Source of the DNA: JBFMFH01 sp040752275
Lineage (GTDB): Bacteria > Acidobacteriota > Vicinamibacteria > Vicinamibacterales > JAKQTR01
Length of the DNA: 64,000 bases
Direction: 5' to 3'
Assembly: GCA_040752275.1 (NCBI GenBank)
Contig: JBFMFH010000051.1
Coordinates: 1-64,000, forward strand
A program made the position numbers and the translations under genes. Shown here piece by piece: positions 28,215 through 37,488 of this stretch (the first letter of the stretch is position 1; every line of letters begins with the position of its first letter). Below the pieces are notes generated by a model. The model saw only the letters and a program-made list of their open reading frames with translations, made no database searches and was not told the origin of the DNA.

Positions 28215-30002
28215 ATGTTCAGGCTACTCGTCGCCGTGCTCCGATTCTGCGTGCTGGCGGCCGGTCTCGCTGCCGGCGTTGGCGCCACCGTTGCCGGGGC
28301 GCAGACGCGTATTCTCCTTCCCCCGCAGCCTGTCGCCGTCGAATTCAGGGCCTTTGGCGACCGCGGAATCCCCATCCTGGACCTGACCGCGACCGATGTC
28401 GTGCTGAAGGTTGACGGCAGAGTCAGGACCGTCCGGTCGCTCGCGCTGGTACGATTCGACACCGACTCGTCCAGCCGAACGACGGACACCGGGCTGGCGG
28501 AGCCATTTGCCACCAATACGCTCCCTATAGAGCGACGCGACATCCTGCTGGTCCTCGAGGACGATTCGATTGCCCCCGGCACCGAGCAGCCGGTGCGCGC
28601 CGCGGTCGATCGGCTGCTGGCGGGGCTGTCTCCCCGGGACCGAGTGGGACTGCTGAACATCCCGCGCGGCGGCACCAACATCGGGCTGACCACGGATCGT
28701 GAGCTCATCAGAGCCGGTGTCGCGAAGCTGGTCGGCCTCTCGACGCGGGGTCAGACGACGAACGACGCACGCTGCCGGACGATCTTCACCCTCCAGGCCC
28801 TGAAGGACCTGTTTCTCGCCGTCCGCGGCGGTCCCTCGACGACGATCGTGTTCTTCTCGTCGGGCGTTGCGCCGCCGGACACGACGACGTCGGTTGTGCT
28901 CGGGCAGTCCTCGGACTTGTGCATCGTCAAGATCGACTACTTCAACGAACTCAAGAACGCGGCTGCGCTGTCGCGGGTCAACTTCTACGCGATCTACGTG
29001 TTCAACGACACCGCGATCCCGCAGGCCACGACGACCAATGAACTCGTGGCAGGTCTCGAGAGTCTTGCCGGCGCGGCCAACGGAGACACCATCCGCCTGA
29101 CCACGCAGGACGCGACGAGCATCGTGCGCCTGGCGCGCGAGACCTCCGCATTCTATCGGGCCACGTTCGACCCCGAACCGGAGGAACGCGACGACAGGCT
29201 CCACCGAGTCGATCTCTCTGTGAATCGGAGCGGGGTAGCGATTCGAGTCGAGTCCACGCTGGCGATAGCCAGAGCGCAAACACGCGCCGGCTCGGCCACG
29301 CCGCCTTCGGTGACCGACCTGCTCCGCACGACGGACATGCGCCGGGACCTGCCACTGCGCGCGGCGGCGTACGCGTCGAAGGGCGACACGAAGAACACCG
29401 TCAAGGTCGTCGTCGTATTCGAGCCGACAGACAGCACCGAGCCACCGAGCGCCGCAGCCCTCGGGCTCTACGACGCCCGGGGCAGGCTCACCGCGCAGGT
29501 AACGCTCCGGGAGGAGGAACTGGCGCAGTCGCCGCCGTTCACGGCGATTTCGGCGACACCCGGCACCTACCGGCTGCGTGTGGCCGCGAAGGACAGGGCC
29601 GGGCGTCTGGGAACGGTCGACACCCGGATCGATGCCGAACTCACCAAGGCCGATCCCGTCACCCTGAGCGCGATGGTACTGGGCACCACCAGCCGTGGTC
29701 GGTTCGCACCGAAGCTGCTCTTCAGGGACGATCCGTCGCTCATCGCCTACTTCGAGATCTACGGCGTGCCCAAGGCGACGGAGGTCTCGGCGGCCTTCGA
29801 GCTGGCCACGACCCCGGATGGGCCGGCAATTGGGGCCGTGCCTGCCCGCATCCAGCTCGGCGGAGAGGAGGGCACCTGGCAGGTGACGGGCGGCATCGCG
29901 CTCAGCGAGGTTCCGCCCGGAGACTACGTCCTTCGGGCGCTCGTCGTGGTCGACGAGAAGCTCGTGGGGAAGGTGGCGCGGACACTGCGAAAGGTGGAAT
30001 AG
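28215..30002 (+). CDS. VWFA-related secreted protein (acidobacterial type), copy 1
   Basis: A 595-residue exported protein. Signal peptide about 1-30 (LLVAVLRFCVLAAGLAAGVG, cleaved near AGAQ). Residues about 40-320 follow the acidobacterial VWFA-related pattern: VAVEFRAFGDRGIPILDLTATD, a strand DILLVLEDDSIAPGTE where a MIDAS motif would be, and VGLLNIPRGG. The metal-binding DxSxS is not intact. The C-terminal third has beta-rich repeats (FAPKLLFRDDPSLI, EVPPGDYVLRALV). The true start is here, not the much earlier Met, which lies in the exporter gene. The next gene is a paralogue starting two bases after this stop. Function is unknown; a surface scaffold or adhesion role is inferred. Confidence 0.82.
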   Translation: MFRLLVAVLRFCVLAAGLAAGVGATVAGAQTRILLPPQPVAVEFRAFGDRGIPILDLTATDVVLKVDGRVRTVRSLALVRFDTDSSSRTTDTGLAEPFATNTLPIERRDILLVLEDDSIAPGTEQPVRAAVDRLLAGLSPRDRVGLLNIPRGGTNIGLTTDRELIRAGVAKLVGLSTRGQTTNDARCRTIFTLQALKDLFLAVRGGPSTTIVFFSSGVAPPDTTTSVVLGQSSDLCIVKIDYFNELKNAAALSRVNFYAIYVFNDTAIPQATTTNELVAGLESLAGAANGDTIRLTTQDATSIVRLARETSAFYRATFDPEPEERDDRLHRVDLSVNRSGVAIRVESTLAIARAQTRAGSATPPSVTDLLRTTDMRRDLPLRAAAYASKGDTKNTVKVVVVFEPTDSTEPPSAAALGLYDARGRLTAQVTLREEELAQSPPFTAISATPGTYRLRVAAKDRAGRLGTVDTRIDAELTKADPVTLSAMVLGTTSRGRFAPKLLFRDDPSLIAYFEIYGVPKATEVSAAFELATTPDGPAIGAVPARIQLGGEEGTWQVTGGIALSEVPPGDYVLRALVVVDEKLVGKVARTLRKVE

Positions 30003-30004
30003 AC

Positions 30005-31786
30005 ATGCTGACGCGCCATCATCGGGCGATCGACGTGCTGGCCCCGGCGGCGCTGGCGTTGCTGGCCTGGGCGGATGTCCCGGCCCAGCCGCCACTCACG
30101 CTTCCTGCGCAGCCGGTTGTCGTCGAGTTCCGGGCCCTCGATACAGGCGGCGGCCCGGTGCTGGATTTGTCGGCCGCCGACGTCGTCTTGAAGGTGGACG
30201 GAAGGCCGAGGGAGGTGCGCTCGCTCGATCTCGTTCGTTTCGACGGCACTGAGCCCGGCCCCGGAGCGATAGACGCAGGCCCGGCCCCGTTCGCGACGAA
30301 CGATGTTCTCGGGGAGCAACGCGACATCCTCATCGTGTTGGAAGACGACGCCATTGCCCCCGGAACCGAGGCCCCGATCCGGGCGGCCGTCGATCGTCTG
30401 CTGAACCGCCTTGCGCCCGGCGACCGAGCCGGTGTCCTGACTATACCTGCCGGCGGGCCCAGTGTCGGCTTGACCACGGATCGGGCGATGGTCCGGGCGA
30501 GCCTCGCAGGGCTGGTGGGGAGATCGACACGCGGCCGGACCGACAGCGACGCGAGGTGCCGGACCCTGACCACGATCGAGGCCTTGCAGAATCTGATCCT
30601 CGCCGTGCGCAGCGGTCCCTCCACGACGGTCCTGTTCTTTTCCGCCGGGCTGACGCTGCCCGAGACCGTGGCGCCCCAGCGGCTCGGACAGCCCACGGAA
30701 ACCTGCATTGTGCGAACCAACCACTACAGCGATTTCAAGAACATCGCCTCCCAGGCTGGCCTGAATTTCTACGCCGTCCACGCCGTCGACGATTCGTCGA
30801 GTGCGCAGCCGGCGAGCACGAACGATCTGCTGGCCGGGCTCGAGATCCTGACCGGTGCCGCCAATGGCGACCTCATCCGCCTGACGGCCGAAACCGCACC
30901 GAACATCGACCGGATGGTCCGGGAGACCGGAGCCTTCTACCGGGCCACGTTCGACCCGGAGCCCACCGAGCGCATCGATTCCGTCCACCACCTCGAGGTG
31001 TCGGTCGCTCGCCGCGGAGTGGTGATCAGATCGGCGGTGGTGATTCCTGGCATCAAGGCTGACACGCGCGCCCCGACCGGGAAGAAGCCGTCGGTGTCGG
31101 ATCTGCTGCGCGTCGGCGACGTCCGCCGGGATCTGCGCCTCCGTGCCGCGGCGTTTCCGTCGCGCGGCGAGACGAAGAACACCATCAAGATGGTCGTGGT
31201 CTTCGAGCCGGCCGACTCGGCGGAGCCCCTCGCGTCGGCTGCCGTCGCGCTGTACGACCAGCGGGACAAACTGGTCGCGCAAGCGACCCTGCGGACGGAA
31301 GACCTCGGCCGAATGCCGCCATTCGCTGCCCTGTCGGTCAAGCCGGGAACCTACCGCCTGCGCGTGGCGGCCGCGGACCGCGGCGGCCGCCTGGGCACGC
31401 TCGACACACAGGTGCGGGCACAGCTCGTTCAAGCCGTGCCGGTCACGCTGAGCGCGATGATCCTGGGCACCAGGACGACCGGCCGCTTCGCACCCAAGCT
31501 GCTCTTCCGCGACGACCCGGCACTCATCACGTACGTCGAGGCCTACGGCGTACCGAAGGCGGCTGAGCTCTCCGCCGTCGTCGAGCTGGCCGCGACCGCG
31601 GAGGGGCCTGCGCTCGGGGCCGTCACGGCCAGCGTGCTGCCAGGCAACGAGGAAGAGACGTGGCAGATCCAGGCGGGCATTGCCTTGAGCCAGGTGCCTC
31701 CGGGCGACTACATCCTGCGGGTCCTGGTCGTGGTCGACCAGAAGCTCGTGGGGAAAGTGGTCAGGGGGATGAGGAAGGAGCAGTAG
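30005..31786 (+). CDS. VWFA-related secreted protein, tandem paralogue (copy 2)
   Basis: A 593-residue homologue of the preceding protein, with the same layout and shared blocks (FAPKLLFRDDP, EAPIRAAVDRLL, FYRATFDPEPTER, VPPGDYILRVLVVVD). The N-terminus has a shorter hydrophobic region (about residues 12-27, LAPAALALLAWADVPAQ) that can serve as a signal peptide. It begins two bases after the copy 1 stop, so the two are co-transcribed and arose by duplication. Like copy 1 it has DILIVLEDDAIAPGTE in place of an intact MIDAS. The last codons run into a heptamer repeat that contains the stop. Confidence 0.82.
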   Translation: MLTRHHRAIDVLAPAALALLAWADVPAQPPLTLPAQPVVVEFRALDTGGGPVLDLSAADVVLKVDGRPREVRSLDLVRFDGTEPGPGAIDAGPAPFATNDVLGEQRDILIVLEDDAIAPGTEAPIRAAVDRLLNRLAPGDRAGVLTIPAGGPSVGLTTDRAMVRASLAGLVGRSTRGRTDSDARCRTLTTIEALQNLILAVRSGPSTTVLFFSAGLTLPETVAPQRLGQPTETCIVRTNHYSDFKNIASQAGLNFYAVHAVDDSSSAQPASTNDLLAGLEILTGAANGDLIRLTAETAPNIDRMVRETGAFYRATFDPEPTERIDSVHHLEVSVARRGVVIRSAVVIPGIKADTRAPTGKKPSVSDLLRVGDVRRDLRLRAAAFPSRGETKNTIKMVVVFEPADSAEPLASAAVALYDQRDKLVAQATLRTEDLGRMPPFAALSVKPGTYRLRVAAADRGGRLGTLDTQVRAQLVQAVPVTLSAMILGTRTTGRFAPKLLFRDDPALITYVEAYGVPKAAELSAVVELAATAEGPALGAVTASVLPGNEEETWQIQAGIALSQVPPGDYILRVLVVVDQKLVGKVVRGMRKEQ

Positions 31787-31795
31787 GCAGTAGGC
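31781..31795 (+). repeat. Heptamer repeat overlapping the copy 2 stop codon
   Basis: CAGTAGGCAGTAGGC: two units of the same CAGTAGG heptamer that is expanded at 57806-57840. The stop codon TAG of the VWFA copy 2 gene is inside the first unit. Confidence 0.7.
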
Positions 31796-31802
31796 GACCG
31801 GC

Positions 31803-33863
31803 CTACTTCGGGACGGTGATTGTCTGCTCGGTCCTCACCTGAAAGCGGCGGAAGTTGCCGTAGGTCGCCCGCCCATCGGCGAGCGTCGCGTACGATCTGG
31901 ACCGGTAGTACTCGGTCATTTCGGCCGGCACCCAGAATCCCAGCAGCGCATCACGACGGTACTTGGTCTTGAGCTCGGCGCGTCCCCATTTCGTGTCGGC
32001 GATGAGGCTGGACTCGATGACGGCGCCGGTCATCGGATCCATCAGGAACGAGCCGGTGATGGGCACGTCCTCATCGTCGTTCGTGGTGACGATGGTCGGG
32101 CGCAGCAGTTCCTCGTAATCCACGCGCCAGCGTTCCACCCCGTCCGATTCCTGCTTCTTTCCGAGCTTGAAGCGAAAGCGCAGCAGGTTCTCCCGCTCGA
32201 GAACGACAAGCGGGAAGAGAGGGACGTTCAGATTCCTGATGACCGGCCCGACGTTGTGGCGCGCGCTCTCGTCCTTGATGGCCTGAAGCTGTGCCACGGC
32301 CCGAAGCGACGGGTCCAGGAAGAGACGCTTCAGCCGATCCTCCCGATCGCGCAACGCCCGGCCGTCGACCTCGAACACGTCGCGGAAACACAACCAGGCC
32401 TTCGCGTCGCCTGGCCGCACCAGGAGGACGTCGGATCGCAGGCGGGCGATCTGACGCGCCGATCCGGTTCCGGCCGTCTGGTAGTAGTCCTCTTCAGCCA
32501 CGAGGGCCGCGTACTCGCGTACGTAGGACTCGACATAGGCCGTCATGCGAGCGAGCGCATGGCGGAGATCTTCGTCTCGTGCCAGAACCTCGGAGAGCCG
32601 GCGCGCCGCGGTGTCGCCACCGGACGGAGCGCCCTCGCCCGGTGCCACAGCCGGCATCGCCGGCGCGAGTGTTGACGCCGGCGTGGTCACGGGAACCAGG
32701 TCGTCCGGATCCTCTGTTGCGGCGAGCCACTGCGGCGAGCGCAGCACCAGTGTCTTGCGCCCGAGCGAAACCCGCATCGGAACGGGCCTGTCCGGAAAGG
32801 CGCGGGCCTCGATGCCAAGGACGTAGGCGGCCGAGAGTTCCGGCATGACGGTCTCGATTGTCCGCTCTGGCTTCCTGTCGAGCTTCACGTAACGTCCGCC
32901 CGTGGCCGCTGCGACCGCCTCGAGAGGGCCCACGTCCGGCATCTGGCCGCTGGGTCCCCTTGCGCCGTCGAGGCCGAACGCGTACACCATCGCCCTGGCG
33001 GCCGCCGCCGCCAGGGCGGTGCGCCGAACGTCGTTCTGGGTCGCTCCGTGCACGCCGGCGGAAAAGAAGGCCACGACCTTTCGCCCCGGCGCCTTGCCGA
33101 GGGCGACGAGAAGATCGTACAGGCCCGCGAGTGCGCCTCCCCGCAGGGCCAGGTCGAACTCGGATTGCGGAGGAGGCACCTCGAGCGCGGATAGTTGGCG
33201 ATCCACCTCCGGGGGTACGACTCGTTCGGGATCGCCGGCTCGATCGGGATCGACGACGGTGGCCCGGTTCGGATCGGCCTGCATCCTCGCCTGGAGTCCT
33301 TCGACATCCGCGGTCGGGCTCGGCGCGGCCAGACTGACGGTCTGCCGGACGGCCTCGCGGGCCGCCGGGCGGTCCGTCGACAGCTCGATCAGCGTCTCCG
33401 GCTGCAGCGGCAGACGAATCACACCCAGGCGGTCGTCCAGACCGAGGCGGTCGACGAAGGCGTTGACGGCCGCCGCTGCGGCGCGCTCCGACCCTTGGCG
33501 CATCGTCGTCTGATCGATCAGCACGAGCACCGTGCGGGCCGGTTCGGCCGCAAACGTCGCGAGGCCGCGCCGGGCGTCCTGACGCCGGGCGGCGTCGCTT
33601 TCGGCGCCCGGGCCCCGGCTGACGTGGCGGACCCAAAGGACGCGCGTTGGGGATCCGTTGATGGTGACCTGGAAGTCGTCCGGACCCAGGTCATCGGGTA
33701 CACGGCCGCTGCGATCGACGACGACGAGGTCGAAAGAGACGATGATATTGTCGGCGCGGGCTGTTGCATCTGGCAGCGCGACAGCAGTCGTCAACCGGGA
33801 CCCGGCCAGAAGTGCCAGGAGGGCACACAGAAGGAGGTTCAGACTCTGGGCTGGGCGATACAT
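31803..33863 (-). CDS. VWFA-related secreted protein, longer form
   Basis: A 686-residue exported protein. Signal peptide about 1-30 (LLLCALLALLAGS). The VWFA-related domain (about 38-370) has NIIVSFDLVVVDRSGRVPDDL, FQVTINGSPTRV, VLVLIDQTTMRQGSE and KVVAFFSAGVHG. The MIDAS-like DQTTM is only a partial match to DxSxS. Residues about 400-686 form a second region containing YVESYVREYAALVAEEDYYQ and a beta-rich end with TGSFLMDPMTGAVIESSL, common in acidobacterial secreted proteins. It converges on the two paralogues with only 16 bases between stops, making a three-gene VWFA locus. Role unknown. Confidence 0.8.
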   Translation of the reverse strand: MYRPAQSLNLLLCALLALLAGSRLTTAVALPDATARADNIIVSFDLVVVDRSGRVPDDLGPDDFQVTINGSPTRVLWVRHVSRGPGAESDAARRQDARRGLATFAAEPARTVLVLIDQTTMRQGSERAAAAAVNAFVDRLGLDDRLGVIRLPLQPETLIELSTDRPAAREAVRQTVSLAAPSPTADVEGLQARMQADPNRATVVDPDRAGDPERVVPPEVDRQLSALEVPPPQSEFDLALRGGALAGLYDLLVALGKAPGRKVVAFFSAGVHGATQNDVRRTALAAAAARAMVYAFGLDGARGPSGQMPDVGPLEAVAAATGGRYVKLDRKPERTIETVMPELSAAYVLGIEARAFPDRPVPMRVSLGRKTLVLRSPQWLAATEDPDDLVPVTTPASTLAPAMPAVAPGEGAPSGGDTAARRLSEVLARDEDLRHALARMTAYVESYVREYAALVAEEDYYQTAGTGSARQIARLRSDVLLVRPGDAKAWLCFRDVFEVDGRALRDREDRLKRLFLDPSLRAVAQLQAIKDESARHNVGPVIRNLNVPLFPLVVLERENLLRFRFKLGKKQESDGVERWRVDYEELLRPTIVTTNDDEDVPITGSFLMDPMTGAVIESSLIADTKWGRAELKTKYRRDALLGFWVPAEMTEYYRSRSYATLADGRATYGNFRRFQVRTEQTITVPK

Positions 33864-34033
33864 GGCCGTCGCCCGCCGCCCCGGGCGCGTGGCTGCCCTG
33901 AGAGTAACACAGGCGGGTGTATCCCGACTGTCGGGATTCGGGACTCGGCCGTTGCCGCTATATCGTCATCGTCCTGACCAACCTCGATCCGCCGGCGGCC
34001 ACGCCGGCGGCTCAACGGATCCGCGGCTGGTCG

Positions 34034-34052
34034 CCGGAGTGAAGCAGCAGCG
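34034..34052 (+). repeat. Dispersed CCGGAGTGAAGC repeat, copy 1
   Basis: CCGGAGTGAAGCAGCAGCG recurs at 59020-59041 with a three-base insertion. Both are intergenic. The surrounding 33864-34125 gap holds this, GGGATTC-type heptamers near 33933 and 34098, and no gene that I can see. Confidence 0.5.
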
Positions 34053-34097
34053 TAGCCTACGGCGGCGGCACTCACACGAGAACACCGCCGCCGTCAG

Positions 34098-34121
34098 CCC
34101 GAATCCCGAATCCCGAATCCC
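34098..34121 (-). repeat. Tandem 7-mer repeat at end of VPS10-like gene
   Basis: Three CCCGAAT units plus CCC on the plus strand, the complement of the GGGATTC repeat at 16308-16342. It begins five bases past the stop of the minus-strand gene. Confidence 0.85.
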
Positions 34122-34125
34122 GGCT

Positions 34126-36879
34126 CTAGAACACCCCGTCGTACCAGACGTCCTCGATGATTCGGACCGGCTTCGAGTATGTCTTGCCGCCGGCGGTGAC
34201 AACCACCGTGTACTCACCGACGTCGGCTGCCTGGTTCCCGCCGAAGGTCGCGATCGCCGGCGCGGCCGCCTGCCCGCGGCCCCCGCCACCGGCGAACCCG
34301 CCGCGCCCGCCGCCCCGGCCCCCGCCTGCCGGCGCCACGCCGGGCGCTGTTGCCGGCGTCACCCGCATGTTCCACAGCACCTGGTTCATGCCGGCGTTGT
34401 TCGGGCCCTTGCCCTCGGCGACGACCCGCGTGCCCTGCACGATCTTGACGGTGACGTCACCTGACGCTGCGGCCTTCTGGTAGTAGTTGATCACAATCCC
34501 GCCGGGCTCGCTCTGGCCGTCGAAATTGGTCGAGGCCGACACGTGTGGCTGCCGTACGACCCACTTCACCCTCGACTCCGGCTGAAACAGATGGAAGTCC
34601 GCGTCCAGGACCGCCGCGCCCATCTCCTCGAGCGCCGAAATGTCGGCGATGAAAATGCCCCGGCCGTGCGTGGCCGCGATCAGATCCTTCTCGCGGGGTT
34701 GGATCTTCAGGTCGTACACGGGCTGCGTGGGCAGGCCCTCCTTCAGCTCGGTCCAGTTCTTCCCGCCGTCGATGCTGGCGTAGAGCCCGAAGTCCGCGCC
34801 GACGAAGAGAAGGTTGGGGTTGATGGGGTCTTCGCGGATCACGTTGACCGGCTTGTCGGGGAGGTTGCCGGCAATCGACGTCCACGTCGCCCCGAAATCC
34901 GTCGTCTTGTACACGAACGGCCTGAAATCGTCATTGCGCATCCCGGTGAACGTCACATATGCCGTCCCTGGCGCGTGGTGCGACGCGACCACGCGACTGA
35001 CCCAGTACCCCGGGTTGTTCGGGATCTTGTCGTTCAGCTTCGTCCAGCTCTTGCCGCCGTCCTTCGTCACCCACACGTTCCCATCGTCGGTTCCGGCCCA
35101 GAGGACGTCGCGAACGACGGGTGATTCGTCGATGGCGGTGATCGTGCAGTACTGGATGTTGCCGTCGCCGCCCTTGCCCGTCGTGAGCTTCTTCGGATCG
35201 TTCGTCGTGAGGTCCGGGCTGATTTCGACCCAGCCCTCACCGCGGTACGTGGATTTCAGCAGCTTGTTCGCGGCGTGGTAGATGACGTTGCTGTCGTGGG
35301 GTGACACGAGGATCGGCGCGTTCCAGTTGTAGCGCAGCGTCTGATCCTGATGACGAATGCTCTTGGTCTCGCCCGTGTAGAGATCGATCCGGGTGATGGG
35401 TCCAAACTGCGACTCGTTGTAGAGGTAGCGGTTCGTGACCGTGTCGAACACGTTGTACATGCCGTCTCCGCCGCCCACGCGCTTCCAGTCTTCGAAGACG
35501 ATCGGCCCGCCGCCCCGCTTGGTGCTGGGTCCGCGAACCGACCCGTTGTCCTGCAGGCCGCCGGCGACGTTGTACGGCACCATCATGTCGTAGCCGACCG
35601 CATAGAACTGGGCCAGCGGCAGCTCGTCCGGGTGGTACCACGTGGCGCCCTCGTCGAACGTGATGCCCATGCCGTGGTCGTATCCGAGCAGCATGTGCCT
35701 CGAGTTCGCCGGATCGATCCACAGGGCGTGGTTGTCGCCGCCGAACTGGAAGGGCCGCGACCAGGTCTTGCCGCCATCCGTGGAATGAGTCACGCCAACC
35801 GTCAGCACATACACGTGTTCCGCGTTGTTCGGGTCCACGATGATCTGCATGTAGTAGTAGCCGGGCCCGCCGCCGACCCGCTGCTTCTCCGGGCTGACCT
35901 TCTTCCAGGTCTTTCCGGCATCATCCGACCGGTACACCTCTTCGCCGATCATCCCGCTGCTCGACTTGCCTTCGCGCAACTCCTTCAATCGATCCTCGTC
36001 CGACATCCCGGGCTTGTTGCCGTTCTCGATGTTGGCGTACAGGATCCTCGGGTTCTTCGGATAGACGGTGAGACCGATCCGCCCGAGCATCCCGCCCGGC
36101 AGGCCCACGGTGAGCTTCGTCCATGTCCGACCGGCATCGGTCGTCTTGTAGATGCCGCTGCCCGGACCGGCGAGGTTGAACGTCCATGGCAGCCGCTCCT
36201 TGTCGTAGGCGGCGGCGTACAGGACCTTCGGGTTCTTCGGGTCCATCACCAGGTCGGCCGCACCCACATCGCGGCCGTCGGCGGTGACGGTGAGCGACTT
36301 CGCCCAGGTCCTCCCGCCGTCAACGGTCTTGAAGACCCCGCGCTCGCCGCCCTGGCTGTAGAGGGGCCCCAAGGACGCCACGTAGACGATGTTCGGGTCC
36401 TTCGGGTCGATGACGATCCGTCCGATGTGATGGCTGTTCTTCAGGCCCATGTTCGTCCAGGTCTTCCCCGCGTCGGTCGACAGGTAGACGCCATCGCCCC
36501 AGTAGGTGCTGCGCGACGACGTGTGCTCGCCGGTTCCGACCCAGACGATGTTCGGGTTGCTCGGCGCGACGGCGATGTCGCCGATCGAGATGACCGGCTG
36601 GTCGTCGAAGATGGGCACCCAGGAATGGCCGTGGTTGACCGACTTCCACAGTCCGCCGGAACCCGTCGCGGCATAGATGATGGCGGTATCCTGCAGCGGA
36701 ACGGCGAAGTCGACGAACCGGCCACTCTGGCGGGTCGGACCGATCGCGCGGAACGCAGTTGCCTTCACGACGCTCGCGGGGATCGGCTGGGCGGAAACGT
36801 CCGCCGGGACGAGTGCGACGACGAGCGCGAGCAGGCAGATTGCGCCTGCGACCCGCGCCAGTGGGCGTACCGTGTGCAT
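34126..36879 (-). CDS. Secreted VPS10/BNR-repeat (sortilin-like) protein
   Basis: A 917-residue exported beta-propeller protein. Signal peptide about 1-30 (ICLLALVVALVPADVSAQ). More than ten BNR/Asp-box blades are visible as SxDxGxTW motifs: STDAGKTW, TVDGGRTW, TTDAGRTW, SDDAGKTW, STDGGKTW, TKDGGKSW, SIDGGKNW. This is the pattern of VPS10/sortilin-like and xyloglucanase-like propellers. Near the C-terminus is a Gly/Arg-rich linker (GGGRGGGRGGFAGGGGRG), then a strand-rich tail (YTVVVTAGGKTYSKPVRI). The start has AAGGAG seven bases upstream; the longer in-frame Met is unsupported. There is no obvious catalytic acid, so binding or degradation of an extracellular polymer is only a guess. Confidence 0.85.
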   Translation of the reverse strand: MHTVRPLARVAGAICLLALVVALVPADVSAQPIPASVVKATAFRAIGPTRQSGRFVDFAVPLQDTAIIYAATGSGGLWKSVNHGHSWVPIFDDQPVISIGDIAVAPSNPNIVWVGTGEHTSSRSTYWGDGVYLSTDAGKTWTNMGLKNSHHIGRIVIDPKDPNIVYVASLGPLYSQGGERGVFKTVDGGRTWAKSLTVTADGRDVGAADLVMDPKNPKVLYAAAYDKERLPWTFNLAGPGSGIYKTTDAGRTWTKLTVGLPGGMLGRIGLTVYPKNPRILYANIENGNKPGMSDEDRLKELREGKSSSGMIGEEVYRSDDAGKTWKKVSPEKQRVGGGPGYYYMQIIVDPNNAEHVYVLTVGVTHSTDGGKTWSRPFQFGGDNHALWIDPANSRHMLLGYDHGMGITFDEGATWYHPDELPLAQFYAVGYDMMVPYNVAGGLQDNGSVRGPSTKRGGGPIVFEDWKRVGGGDGMYNVFDTVTNRYLYNESQFGPITRIDLYTGETKSIRHQDQTLRYNWNAPILVSPHDSNVIYHAANKLLKSTYRGEGWVEISPDLTTNDPKKLTTGKGGDGNIQYCTITAIDESPVVRDVLWAGTDDGNVWVTKDGGKSWTKLNDKIPNNPGYWVSRVVASHHAPGTAYVTFTGMRNDDFRPFVYKTTDFGATWTSIAGNLPDKPVNVIREDPINPNLLFVGADFGLYASIDGGKNWTELKEGLPTQPVYDLKIQPREKDLIAATHGRGIFIADISALEEMGAAVLDADFHLFQPESRVKWVVRQPHVSASTNFDGQSEPGGIVINYYQKAAASGDVTVKIVQGTRVVAEGKGPNNAGMNQVLWNMRVTPATAPGVAPAGGGRGGGRGGFAGGGGRGQAAAPAIATFGGNQAADVGEYTVVVTAGGKTYSKPVRIIEDVWYDGVF

Positions 36880-37022
36880 GCCACTACTCCTTGTTGGGAA
36901 CCAAGGGCCGGAGGCCGAAGAAAACCCCAAGACAGTACCACAAGCGGCTGGCGATTGATCGGCCACCGTATAGAGGCCGTCTGCGCGCCGACATAGCCCG
37001 CACCCGGGTCGGAAGGAATCCG

Positions 37023-37244
37023 TCAGAGCAGTTCGGCGAACTGCTCCTTCGTCACGCCGGCGTGGCGAATCAGTGCCCGAAGCGTACCCTTGGCGAGTTC
37101 TGGGTGATTGGGCACGGTAAGCCGTCGGCCGGATGACGGCTGTCTGAGGATCACGTGGCTGCCGGTTTGGTGGTCCACCTCGTAGCCAAGCCGCCCAAAC
37201 GCCCGGATGGCATCCGCGCCGCTACACACGGGCAGTCGGGTCAT
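37023..37244 (-). CDS. hicA: HicA-type toxin (mRNA interferase)
   Basis: A 73-residue protein with the double-stranded-RNA-binding-like fold of HicA/YcfA. The catalytic histidine is in QTGSHVILRQP (His30), and VPNHPELAKGTLRALIRHAG matches the C-terminal helix. HicA cleaves mRNA when its antitoxin is lost. Its ATG overlaps the hicB stop (ATGA), so the antitoxin is made first. That hicBA order is one of the two known arrangements. The pair is flanked by unrelated secreted-enzyme genes, as expected for a small mobile toxin-antitoxin module. Confidence 0.88.
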   Translation of the reverse strand: MTRLPVCSGADAIRAFGRLGYEVDHQTGSHVILRQPSSGRRLTVPNHPELAKGTLRALIRHAGVTKEQFAELL

Positions 37245-37453
37245 GCCGGGATTTCTATGATGGCTTCCGTGATGGGGCCCGGGACGGGTTCACTGTGCTT
37301 CTCCAGGCTAAAGAGGTAGCCTTGGATGGCATCGCGGAGATTCGCCAGCGCCTCGTCGCGCGTCTTGCCTTGGGAGACGCAGCCTGAAAGCGCCGGACAC
37401 TCGGCGACAAACACGCCGTCTTCGTCGGGCTCGACGACCACTCGGAATCTCAT
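37241..37453 (-). CDS. hicB: HicB-type antitoxin, short form
   Basis: A 70-residue protein beginning MRFRVVVEPDEDGVFVAECP and continuing LSGCVSQGKTRDEALANLRDAI, the standard HicB partial RNase H-like fold. It ends after the fold with no helix-turn-helix or ribbon-helix-helix domain, so it probably neutralises HicA directly but may not bind DNA by itself. The start at 37453 is set by the conserved N-terminus; an earlier in-frame ATG at 37636 lies in unrelated sequence. There is no ribosome site, and a -10 box ends six bases upstream, which points to a leaderless transcript. Confidence 0.87.
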   Translation of the reverse strand: MRFRVVVEPDEDGVFVAECPALSGCVSQGKTRDEALANLRDAIQGYLFSLEKHSEPVPGPITEAIIEIPA

Positions 37454-37459
37454 GCCGCC

Positions 37460-37488
37460 ACTATAATCGCCCCTCTCTCCCGACGCAA
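37460..37488 (-). promoter_or_regulatory. Sigma70-type promoter of hicBA
   Basis: On the minus strand: TTGCGT (37488-37483), a 17-base spacer, and TATAGT (37465-37460). The hicB ATG is six bases further on, so transcription should start at or next to the start codon. Confidence 0.5.
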
